Below, one piece after another: positions 54,903 through 64,000 of a DNA stretch of 64,000 bases. Where the stretch lies: positions 4,940,460 through 5,004,459 of the forward strand of contig NC_083578.1 in assembly GCF_027579695.1 (NCBI RefSeq), given 5' to 3'. The position numbers and the translations under genes were made by a program. Each line of letters starts with the position of its first letter. Within the stretch, counting starts at the first letter, position 1. This stretch comes from Neoarius graeffei (Eukaryota; Chordata; Actinopteri; Siluriformes; Ariidae). The notes below the pieces were generated by a model. That model was given only the letters and a program-made list of their open reading frames with translations, was not told where the DNA came from and ran no database searches.

Positions 54903-56096
54903 AGAGATCTTGCATGTGACGTCACAGCCAATCCAGATTGTAACAAATGCCATCTTGTCGGTCAAACGCCATATTTCCGTCTTCTACTTCTGGTTCTACT
55001 TCTGCTTCTACCTTTTCTTCTGGAAAACCCTACTATATACAATTCTACTACAATGGCTGCAGCTACAAGCTCTCCCTACCAGTGCACGTTTATGTTTTTT
55101 GTGTGTATTTTTGCGTGTTGGTCGTCTGTACCGGACTTCAATATCCACTACAACCGTATGGACTTACTAGACATTGGTTTCCAGCAGAAAGTGACGGTTT
55201 GTAGCGATTTCCATCGCATGCACAACATTCCGGACGAGATTGTGAGACCAGCGGGCAGGGCTCGAAATTAACTTTTTTCTTTGTGTCCCCCAGTGGTCCC
55301 GAATTCTGTGTTGTATTGTCCCGAATGGAAGCAATAGTGTCCCCATTTTTTTTTCCTCTCTGAAATAACCAGTGGTTAATATTATCATATGAAGTTACTA
55401 TTATATTTGTAACTATGCGATTTTGAACCCTTTAAATCATTTTTACAATAAGTCACAAAACACAAGCGACACATGTCCTATACATCATCTACTTCAAAAT
55501 TACAGTTATTGCATTTTCAGTTTATTGAACTTTGGCGATCTCACTGTATGAATAGATACCCATTTATTTAATGGGGCCAATTAACTCATTCAGAAAATGT
55601 TTCAACTCACTACATCTGCAGTACACTTTAGTTGAAAATAAGACCCCTTTTATGTTCATTTCATCTACTTATACCTTGAATATCTGTTGGCATATATAAG
55701 GCCAACTTATCATTTTCACCATTACCGTTATCCATTTTTATGTAATATACCTGTTGCCCCATTCAGAGATGTTTTGAAAGCCATCAGCCATACCATCAAT
55801 GGATGAAATGCCCTTGAGCAAGGCACCTACCCCAACATTGCTACAGGGACTGTAACACTGTAAAAAACTGTAAAGTCACTTTGGATAAAAGTGTCATATC
55901 ATATAAGTGCAAACAAAGCAATGTAATGCAAGTTTTTTTTATTGTAACCTTTAGTCATAGAAATCATTTACATTATTTACAGTGACTTTTCTGATTTTGC
56001 AGTCACAGCGCAGCCACGTTTATAATGGCAGTCTATGGGGCTGAGCGCCTGTCCTCTCCTCACTTTCAGCCTTCTCATGCAAAAACTCGTTTTTAA

Positions 56097-58205
56097 GGCA
56101 AGGCAAGTTTATTTATACAGCACATTTCATACACAATGGCAGTTCAATGTGCTTTACAGAAGTAAAAACAAAAACAGTAAACAATAGAGAAATAAAATTA
56201 CATAAAATAATTTTATTTTTATTCTAAAACAATTAATTAAAAGAATTTAAATAAAATAATAAGAATTAAACAATAGTAGAAATAAAATAATAAAATAAAG
56301 TAGAAATAGGAGGAGGGGAAAAAAAAGAAACCAGCAGAATAGAATAAAGAATAAAATAGAATAAAGTTAAAATTAAAGTAAATTTAAAACATGCAGAGAA
56401 AGTAAAAATTATAAAAAAAGAAGACAATATTAATTATTTAACAGAAAGCACCTGAAAACAGCTTGGTCTTTAGTCTAGATTTAAAACTGCCAACAGCAGG
56501 AGCATTTTTAATGTCCTCTGGCAGTTGGTTCAATAGCTGTACTGCATAGTAGCTAAAAGCTGCTTCACCATACTTTGTTTTAACAACTGGTTTTAATAGT
56601 AAATTTTTCTGTTTTGATCTGGTAGATCTGATTGGGTTAGGCCGCTGCAACATATCAGAGAGGTAATTGGGCCCTGTACCATTTAGAGATTTGTACACCA
56701 GCAGCAATGCTTTAAAGTCAATTCTGTAGCTTACTGGAAGCCAGTGAAGGGACCTTAGAATTGGAGTAATGTGCTCTGTTCTTTTTGTTTGTGTGAGAAC
56801 CCTCGCCGCTGCATTTTGAACCAGCTGAAGTCGTTTGATGGTCTTTTTTGGCAGGCCTGTGAAAAGGCCATTGCAGTAATCAACCCTACTAGAGATGAAG
56901 GCATGTATTAGTTTTTCCAGATCATTTTTTGACATAAGTCCTCTTAGTTTGGAAATGTTTTTTAGGTGATAAAATGCCGTTTTAGTGATTGCTTTCATGT
57001 GACTGTCAAAGTTTAGCTCACTGTCAATGAAAACACCAAGATTTTTAACCATTTCTTTAGTTTTCATCCCTTTTGTGTCAAGAATAGTGGTAATCCTGAG
57101 TCTTTCATCTTTTTTTCCAAATAGAATTACTTCTGTTTTATCTGTGTTCAGCTGAAGAAAATTTTGTGACATCCAGCTATTGATTTGATCGATACACTGG
57201 TAGAGACATTCAAGGGGGGCATAATCATTAGTTGATAGAGCGAAATAAATTTGGTGTCATCTGCATAGCAGTGATACAAAATTGAATTTTTATTGATAAT
57301 TTCCCAAGTGGGAGCATATAAAGGTTGAAAAGTAATGGTCCAAGAATCGACCCCTGGGGGACACCACAGGTCAAGGACATTGACGTTGAGGAACAATTTC
57401 CCAGGGTAACAGAGAAGCTTCTATCTTTTAAGTATGAATTTAACCAATTGATAACTTTATCAGTCAATCCAACCCAGTGTTCAAGTCGATATAGCAGTAT
57501 GTTGTGATCAATAGTATCAAAAGCTGCACTGAGGTCCAGTAATACCAGGACTGATGTTTTGCCTGCATCAGTATTAAGACGTATGTCATTTATAACTTTA
57601 ATCAGCACTGTTTCAGTGCTATGATTGGCACAAAATCCTGACTGAAAATTATCAAAACGGCTGTTTGCTATCAAGAAGGCAGTTAATTGATTGAAGACAA
57701 TTTTTTCAAGGATTTTTCCAATGAATGGTAAATTTGATATTGGCCTGTAGTTATTTAATACTGAAGGATCCAGATTATTTTTTTAAGAAGGGGCTTTACA
57801 ACGGCTTTTTTTAGCGACACAGGAACAACGCCAGTCTCCAGGGATGTATTTATAATTTGAAGCACATCTGTAATTATAAGATGAAGAACAGACTTAAAAA
57901 AGTTGGTGGGCAGAATGTCCAATTCAGATGTTGAGGAACTGAGATTTTGTACAGTTTTTTCAAGAGTCTCATAATCAATTAAACAAAATTCTGACATTGT
58001 GTTGAAGTTATCTATCTGTGTCATTGGTGATTGCAGTTTTTCAATTTTTTGCAACTGAGATATATTATGAGCAATATTCTGCTGTATTTTATCAATTTTA
58101 CCTTTGAAAAAGGATGCAAACTCATTGCATTTATTAACTGAGAGAAGTTCAGGTGCTAATTGTGGTGGGGGATTAGTTAGCTTCTCTACTGTTGAAAATA
58201 GCACA
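56097..58205 (-). mobile_element. L2-clade LINE, 5'-truncated
   Basis: It matches 36961-39070 closely. The tail is (TTGCC)n at 56097-56106, with a target duplication gtttttaa at 56089-56096 and 58206-58213. It is inserted in hAT copy 1. Confidence 0.95.
56438..58204 (-). pseudogene. L2 ORF2 fragment (reverse transcriptase)
   Basis: It lacks the endonuclease. It contains the linker (VEKLTNPPPQLAPELLS), [16 protein letters not shown] and [13 protein letters not shown]; the YADDTKF block is in another frame, and the C-terminal domain runs to FSGAFC. Breaks: a phase change at an A7 run near 57785 (same place as in the 37 kb copy) and a frameshift near 57255 in the catalytic block. Confidence 0.92.
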
Positions 58206-59010
58206 GTTTTTAATTCGCTCTAGTGACCTCAATTTTTACACTACAGACAAAAAAAAATTACATCGTGTTCAGGAGAGCCTTGTGGCACTCAATGTGAAAG
58301 AATTTTGTGACTATCTCCTTCCGTTTTCATGTAAATCCCCGTTGTTTGGAGGGAGCGCTCTGAACAATTATTGCCCTTTCTGTGTCTCTCAGCGCAGCGT
58401 GCAGGTGGTGGAGGGGTTGCTTGCTCTCTCACACACACACAGCGCGCTGCTCCCTCTCAGAGACACACAGGCTTGTCGCCTCAACGCAAATCATTCATTC
58501 ACAGAGTGCAGCTCAGGCCCTGCAATTGTGACTGCTACGCGCACTGCATCACTCTCACAATTTCCCCCATGTAGAACTTTTTTTCTAGATCTATTTTTTT
58601 CCATTGTCCTGGGATTGTCCCAGATATGATAATTTTGTGTCCCGATGACATTTTTTATGGTCCCCGGGACGTCGGGACACCGTTAGTTTCGAGCGCTGCC
58701 AGCGGGGTCTCCGTAGATTGTTATCAGGTCTGGCAGGCGAAGGAGGCGAGAGGAAGCAAAAGCGAGGCTGCAGAGCCGGCCTGTTGACTAAGCTCAGAAA
58801 ACAGCCACTCAAATCTCCACTGCCAAGCCTCTACCTCTCCAACGCTAGATCCATGGTAAACAAGACGGACGATTTAGAATTAGAGCTGGAATTACCTTAT
58901 TCTATTCTATAATCGGCTGGTCAGTGCTACTAGATACTACTGATATATCTAGTATTAGTACTCAATACTTAAGTGACTTACCCGTCCAATGAGGATTGTT
59001 ATTTTCTTGT

Positions 59011-59325
59011 TTACAAGATGCCGCGGCTGACAAATCCTGAATTTCTGTAAAAATAACTGTCCAGAGATTTATAAGCACGCAGTGCTTCACCACTGAACAG
59101 CGAGGGAAAGTTAATGAGGTAATTATACACATCTGGGTATTCCGCTGGCAGTTCAATATCCACTGACACGGTCGTGAAAACTACGTCCAGTAAGCAATAA
59201 GGGTCACTAATCTGTAGGTCGTTTATTTTAGACATATATCTAATTATCTGTTCATTAGAAAAATGAGCCGTGTAGTCCGTCGGTTGAAATTGATCCATTT
59301 TGTATACGAGTGCAGCAGTATTCAT
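59011..59325 (-). pseudogene. Transposon accessory-protein fragment, copy 2
   Basis: Same block as at 9703-9945 (EYPDVYNYLINFP, GEALRAYKSLDSY), preceded by MDQFQPTDYTAHFSNEQIIR, which copy 1 has lost to the Tc1 insertion. A SINE sits at its 5' end (59325). Downstream it runs into unrelated sequence after about 25 more residues. Confidence 0.5.
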
Positions 59326-59698
59326 CTCATCTCATTATCTCTAGCCGCTTTATCCTGTTCTACAGGGTCGCAGGCAAGCTGGAGCCTATCCCAGCTGACT
59401 ACGGGTGAAAGGCGGGGTACACCCTGGACAAGTCGCCAGGTCATCAAAGGGCTGACACATAGACACAGACAACCATTCACACTCACATTCACACCTACGC
59501 TCAATTTAGAGTCACCAGTTAACCTAACCTGCATGTCTTTGGACTGTGGGGGAAACCGGAGCACCCGGAGGAAACCCACGCGGACACGGGGAGAACATGC
59601 AAACTCCGCACAGAAAGGCCCGCGCCGGCCCTGGGGCTCGAACCCAGGACCTTCTTGCTGTGAGGCGACAGCGCTAACCACTACACCACCGTGCCGCC
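59325..59698 (-). mobile_element. tRNA-derived SINE, copy 8
   Basis: A perfect 14-bp duplication, tgcagcagtattca, lies at 59311-59324 and 59699-59712. Copy 1 of the host transposon (11650-11680) is the empty site. Confidence 0.98.
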
Positions 59699-59776
59699 TG
59701 CAGCAGTATTCAGCTGTGTTTTTTACCGACAAGATGGCGGCTGTTAACTTTCCGGTCACGTGACTGCAAGATCTCT

Positions 59777-60010
59777 ATTGGGTTCTGTGTCTGTGTTTCA
59801 CCCCCTTTCACAGTGCAAGTGTCACAATGTGCAGTTGTTTGCACATTTGTTGCCCTTTTAATTGCTTATTACTATATTATACATTACAGTATTTTTATAC
59901 TTTTGTGTGTATTTTCATACTGTATATACTTCTTCACCTGTCCTTCTGTCCATTAACCCCCACATTTCCCCACCTGGAGATCAATAAAGTGTTATCTCTA
60001 TCTCTCTACA
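59777..60010 (+). repeat. LINE-like 3' tail, right half
   Basis: It ends ..gagatcaataaagtgttatctctatctctct, a typical LINE tail with a short simple repeat. Confidence 0.5.
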
Positions 60011-60439
60011 ATATAAAAAAAAATCTTTCTTGTGTAAAACGTTAATTGAAATGAAACTGTATTGATCCTATATTACCCTTACATTTTATGATAGATCTTT
60101 CCAAATTTATTTCCCCAGATACTGATTATGTAATAATATTCCTCCCTCATGATTGGCTCACATGGTGAAATTGGGTTCAACAATAGGGACTTTCCAGTCT
60201 GGTGTCATGGTTATGGTTTCGTTTACTTCTTGCCAGCGTTTCAGAACTAGAGCCATTGTTTGGTGTCATGTTTGGTATATATGCTTGGAACTTTAGTCAC
60301 ACACACTGTTCCCAAATGACTGCACAATCACTTTTTAATCTGTTTATGATCATAATGTTTCACAGATATCTGCTATGTACGGAACTGCTTTGCTGCAATG
60401 CAAGAAAAAATATCCCCATCAGCATTTCATTAGTATGAG
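60011..60439. other. No feature recognised
   Basis: AT-rich, with no coding pattern. Confidence 0.4.
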
Positions 60440-61440
60440 ACAAGCATCTTGTTATTAGCGTCTTGCAAAAAGATGCTTTTCTTGTAATAACAAGAACTTT
60501 TTCTCCAAATCAAATGATGTTCATCTCATAATATGAGACGCTTTTCTCATCATTTTTTTTAGTAATAACAATGTTTTTCATGTAATAATGTGACGCTTTT
60601 CTAATAAAAACATAAAGCTTTTCTTGCAGTAATATTATGCTTTTCTCTTAAGAACATTATGCTTTTCCCATATCCTATGCTTTTCTCATAAGATGTTATG
60701 CTTTTCTTGTAAGAATTTATGCTTTTCTCGTAAGAACACTGAACTTTTCTCATAAGTACATTATGCCTTCTCATAAGAATATGCTGCTTTTCTTGTAAGT
60801 GCCTTTCTTATTAGTTCACTGAGTGTCATTTATCAATCTAACATAGAAAACAGCACAGATAGTATAATACAGTATTTTAATATATTTTTAAGTGATGAGT
60901 ATGTCACTGAATATGCTTAGATGCCAGTCAGAATATATGGCCTAATAACAAATTCTCCACTCAACCAGATTTGATGTGCTGCACCGCATGTCCGTGCTGA
61001 CTTGAAAACATATGTACACAAGATGAGACTTGATGTGAGATTTGATTGTAGCCTCCCGTCAGGTCCACATTGATAAATGGAATTTACATTCCAGGCATTT
61101 AGCAGACACTCTTATCCAGAGTGACGTACAACATACCCAGAGCAGCCTGGAGAGCAGTTGGGGGTTAGGTGCTCAAGGGCACTTGATCCAGGGAATCAAA
61201 CCAGTGACCTTTTGGTCCCAAAGCTGGTTCTCTAACCATTAGGCCATGACTTCCATACACAAATGACCATATGTACAGTTTTCTGCTGTGCATTAATTTT
61301 GAGGGCCATTATGCTTTTCTTGTAAGTTCATTATGGTTTCTTCTTAAGAAGTTGTAGTTTTGTAATAAGAATCTTGTCTTTTCTTGTAAGTATGTAATGC
61401 TTTTCTTGTAAGAACCCTATGTTTTTCTCATAAACATGAG
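60440..61440. repeat. Degenerate minisatellite, interrupted
   Basis: A ~22-28-bp unit (atgcttttctcataagaacatt and variants with cttgtaa) repeats over 60440-60810 and again at 61305-61440. The gap holds a V-SINE-like copy. Confidence 0.85.
61072..61256 (-). mobile_element. V-SINE-like tRNA-derived SINE
   Basis: The minus strand reads gtcatggcctaatggttaga (A box), a B-box-like ggtttgattcc and the core ctctggataagagtgtctgc followed by taaatg. The core wording is that of the vertebrate V-SINE group (from memory). Confidence 0.7.
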
Positions 61441-61484
61441 ATACTTCTTTGTTCCACAGGAATCATCCAACCATTATTTATACC

Positions 61485-61800
61485 ACTTATTTGTTAGGGT
61501 TATGGGGTAGCTGGAACCAATCCCAGATGACTTTGGCGAGGTACACCCTGGACAAGTCACCAAACTATTGTCAGGCTAACACAGAGATACACAATTATTC
61601 ACACCTATGGATATCCAGTCAAACTAATCCACATGTATTTGGACTGTGGGAGGAAACCCATAGAGGCACAACACACAAACTCAGGCATAGAGAAAGCACA
61701 CAAACTCCACACAGAAAGGCCCCAGTCAGCTGCAAGGTTCTAACCCAGAACCTTCTTGCTTGAAGGCAAGAGTGCTAACCACTGCACCACCATGCCACCC
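61485..61800 (-). mobile_element. tRNA-derived SINE, copy 9 (old, diverged)
   Basis: The same family order (tagctggaaccaatcccaga.. ggtacaccctggacaagtca.. atttggactgtgg.. ctaaccactgcaccaccatg) with many substitutions and indels. Confidence 0.85.
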
Positions 61801-61853
61801 AGGCTGGAACTGATCTGAGGGAAACGTCAAATGATCAGGTGTTTGCCTGTAAA

Positions 61854-63038
61854 CAGGGCTCGAAATTAACTTTTTTTCTTTGTGTCCCCCAGTGGTCCCG
61901 AATGGAAGCAATAGTGTCCCCATTTTTTTCCTCTCTGAAATAACCAGTGGTTAATATTATCATATGAAGTTACTATTATATTTGTAAATATGCGATTTTG
62001 AACGCTTTATATCATGTTTACAATAAGTCACAAGACACAAGCGACACATGTCCTATACATCATCTACTTCAAAATTACAGTTATTGCATTTTCAGTTTAT
62101 TAAACTTTGGCGATCTCACTGTATGAATAGATACCCGTTTATTTATAGGGGCCAACTAGCTCATTCAGAAAATGTTTCAACTCCCTACATCTGCAGTACA
62201 CTTTAGTTGAAAATAAGACCCCTTTTATGTTCATTTCATCTACTTATACCTTGAATATCTGTTGGCACTTATAAGGCCAACTTATAATTTTCACCATTAC
62301 CGTTATCCATTTTTATGAACTTTCCGTTACCCATTTTATGAACTTTCGCTGCCGAAACGTGGGTGCAAATGTTAGCAACATCAACATAGTGCCAGGTCCG
62401 AGCCTAGTTGTGCTGCTGACTGACTAAACTTTCTGAACTAGAAAGACACCAAGAAAACTCACTTATTCTGTTGAACGGTATCTTCCGTCAATATCATCCA
62501 CATCATTCCTGTTGTATTTTATAACGTGTCTAACAGTGTTCATTAAGTTCATTCAGTTGCTAGCGTTGCCTGCAGACCAGGCGATGACACTTTGGATCCT
62601 GAAGGTCCCGGAGACGTTATGTCTGGGCTTTCAGTTTCTTCCCCGCGGTCGGTCCACTTCAACCACTTAAGCATTTTTGTTCTGGCAAGAGTCGGCGCAG
62701 CGTGTGCGGTATCAATTCCATTCCAAGTCCATATAATGCGGACTCCGGCCGAAGATTCTAGCACAGAATGCGCTGCTCTGTAGCCTACGGATGCAGGTGC
62801 ATCGAAAGTGTAGCTACTATGTATTTTTCGCTGTTAACATTTTAAAATTAAAATTGACAAATTACGTGAATGTCTACGTATGTGTTACGGCTTTGTAAAT
62901 AATATTAATGTAGAACTTTTTTTTCTAGATCTATTTTTTTCCATTGTCCCAGGATTGTCCCAGATATGATAATTTTGTGTCCCGATGACATTTTTTATGG
63001 TCCCCGGGACGTCGGGACACCGTTAGTTTCGAGCGCTG
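61854..63038. mobile_element. Non-autonomous hAT, copy 2
   Basis: The 8-bp duplication cctgtaaa is at 61846-61853 and 63039-63046. The same ends as copy 1 occur. The interior ~62340-62905 is not shared with copy 1 and contains no recognisable transposase. Confidence 0.96.
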
Positions 63039-63046
63039 CCTGTAAA

Positions 63047-64000
63047 TAATTATTCTGAAATGAACACAGTAGGATGACATTTTAAATAAACCAAATGAAA
63101 CATAAAAAAAGGAAATGTGTTGTTACCAATTTTAAAAAAAGGCTTAATTTGTCATATTTTCTATAAAGGAAAAAAGTGAACTTCCCTTTTGAAAGCAGAA
63201 ACAAAGCTGCTCCTGAGCCTGGGTGACCAAGGTGACCTTGATTTTAACGCTCCCCAGGCTTTTGTGTGGCTTCAGTCAAAGATACAAAAGGGTAGTATAA
63301 AGTTCTTCATCATCTATAATGTTTTTGGGGAATTTATGAACAGTACAGCAATGTTTATTTCCTCATTCCTCAAGTAAAGCACGAATGTTTGGTATGTTGT
63401 GTGTCCCCATGGTGGAGCTCTGGGGATTTTTTTTTTTTTCTGAACTGGTATTACCCAGTTTACCACACAGGTACCTTATATATAACAGCTACATTTTTCC
63501 AACACAGAATTTCCACATTATTTGAGTTTTCTTGTTCTATCAGTACTCAAAAGAGATTGTATGATTATTAGCTAATTATCCTACCTATCTTTTGACTGCT
63601 GAGCTCTCTGTGTGTTTGTAGGGCACATAATACTAAAGTATTTTAGAATTAGAATCACTTTATTCACTTTGTATACAGGAATGTACAGAAGTTTGGCAGA
63701 TCATTGTTAGCACAATCAGACCTTCAGACCTACAAGAAAAGCAGACTTTATACACAATGCACTTCATTAGAACATCTGTAAATCTGCTCATTCATGCAGT
63801 TATCCAGTCAGCCAATCATGTAGCAGTAATGTACAGTAATACATAAAATCATGTAGATACAGTGACTTTTGTTGTGGCATGGCTGTTGGTGAGTATTTCA
63901 GAAACTGTTGATCACATCCAAGTCTCTAGGGTTTACACAGAATAGTGGAGAAAAAAAAGCATACAAACAGAGTGAAAATAGCAGTTCTGAGGGTGGAGAT
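63047..64000. other. No gene recognised; possible LINE tail
   Basis: AT-rich. At 63645-63690 (attagaatcactttattcac) is wording like a minus-strand LINE 3' end. The 63189-63377 frame has no recognisable domain. Confidence 0.4.

Larger units (their letters stand above)
55256..58698. mobile_element. Non-autonomous hAT, copy 1, carrying an L2 LINE
   Basis: The 8-bp duplication ccagcggg is at 55248-55255 and 58699-58706. Ends are cagggctcgaaattaac / gttagtttcgagcgctg. Its left 480 bp and right 120 bp match hAT copy 2 (61854-63038); the middles differ. At 55795-55900 is a SINE-core-like piece (cccttgagcaaggcacc .. ctttggataaaagtgtc). Confidence 0.95.
54903..59776. mobile_element. TIR DNA transposon, ISL2EU-like (tentative), copy 2
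   Basis: Ends agagatcttgcatgtgacgt / gtcacgtgactgcaagatctct are flanked by AT (54901-54902, 59777-59778). It aligns with copy 1 (9091-11732) over the 5' exon-like segment (54903-55250), the LINE-like capture (58735-58890) and the minus-strand relic (59011-59325). It carries a hAT (55256-58698, with an L2 inside) and a SINE (59325-59698) and lacks the Tc1 of copy 1. Confidence 0.65.

Overview
This window is teleost fish DNA, probably ostariophysan (catfish-like), although the species cannot be fixed from sequence alone. The evidence is the repeat content: Tc1 and maT mariners with long TIRs, nine copies of a tRNA-headed fish SINE, L2-type LINEs, hAT and Harbinger elements, a chromodomain-bearing Ty3/Gypsy element, and GT-AG introns. 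There are no prokaryotic features and no complete single-copy host gene. Nearly everything readable is transposon-derived.

Layout. 1-6.5 kb: a decayed minus-strand endogenous retrovirus (pol relic, tRNA-Leu-type primer site, one LTR). 7-12 kb: a fish interspersed repeat ('family R'), then a TIR transposon with AT target duplications (ISL2EU-like, tentative) that carries a Tc1 copy. 12.4-20.4 kb: an ~8 kb unit with AACGT-rich ends that splits a family R copy and carries a broken DUF4806 gene, itself hit by a Harbinger element and by a nearly pristine maT (DD37D) mariner with an open 359-codon transposase. 20.6-31 kb: a frameshifted transposase relic, then the three 3' exons of a SAMD3-like gene (the best candidate for a working host-type gene), whose last intron holds a Tc1 element, SINEs and a minus-strand LINE.

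32.3-54.4 kb is the most striking part. One Tc1 element is split by a second Tc1 and by a 17.5 kb TIR-bounded element that duplicated a TA target. The 17.5 kb element carries a second DUF4806 gene with spliced exons and one stop codon. It was later hit by a hAT (8-bp duplication tatacaag), an L2 LINE inside the hAT, a SINE inside the LINE, a Ty3/Gypsy element of the Tf1/sushi type (5-bp duplication atttc), and a SINE plus a hAT MITE inside its 3' LTR. Target duplications and empty-site comparison give the order of events. The Ty3/Gypsy element shows a self-priming primer site: 11 nt complementary to the predicted first 11 nt of its own transcript. It also has an in-frame GGGAAAA slip site between gag and pol.

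54.4-64 kb: a second, heavily nested copy of the ISL2EU-like element (hAT, L2 inside the hAT, SINE), an intact sister hAT copy with its own 8-bp duplication, a degenerate minisatellite, a V-SINE-like copy and LINE tails.

Taken together the window is an insertion trap. The best candidates for something undescribed are the two DUF4806-carrying units, with subterminal repeat arrays and short TIRs, and the recurrent association of DUF4806 and SAMD3-like genes with transposase fragments.
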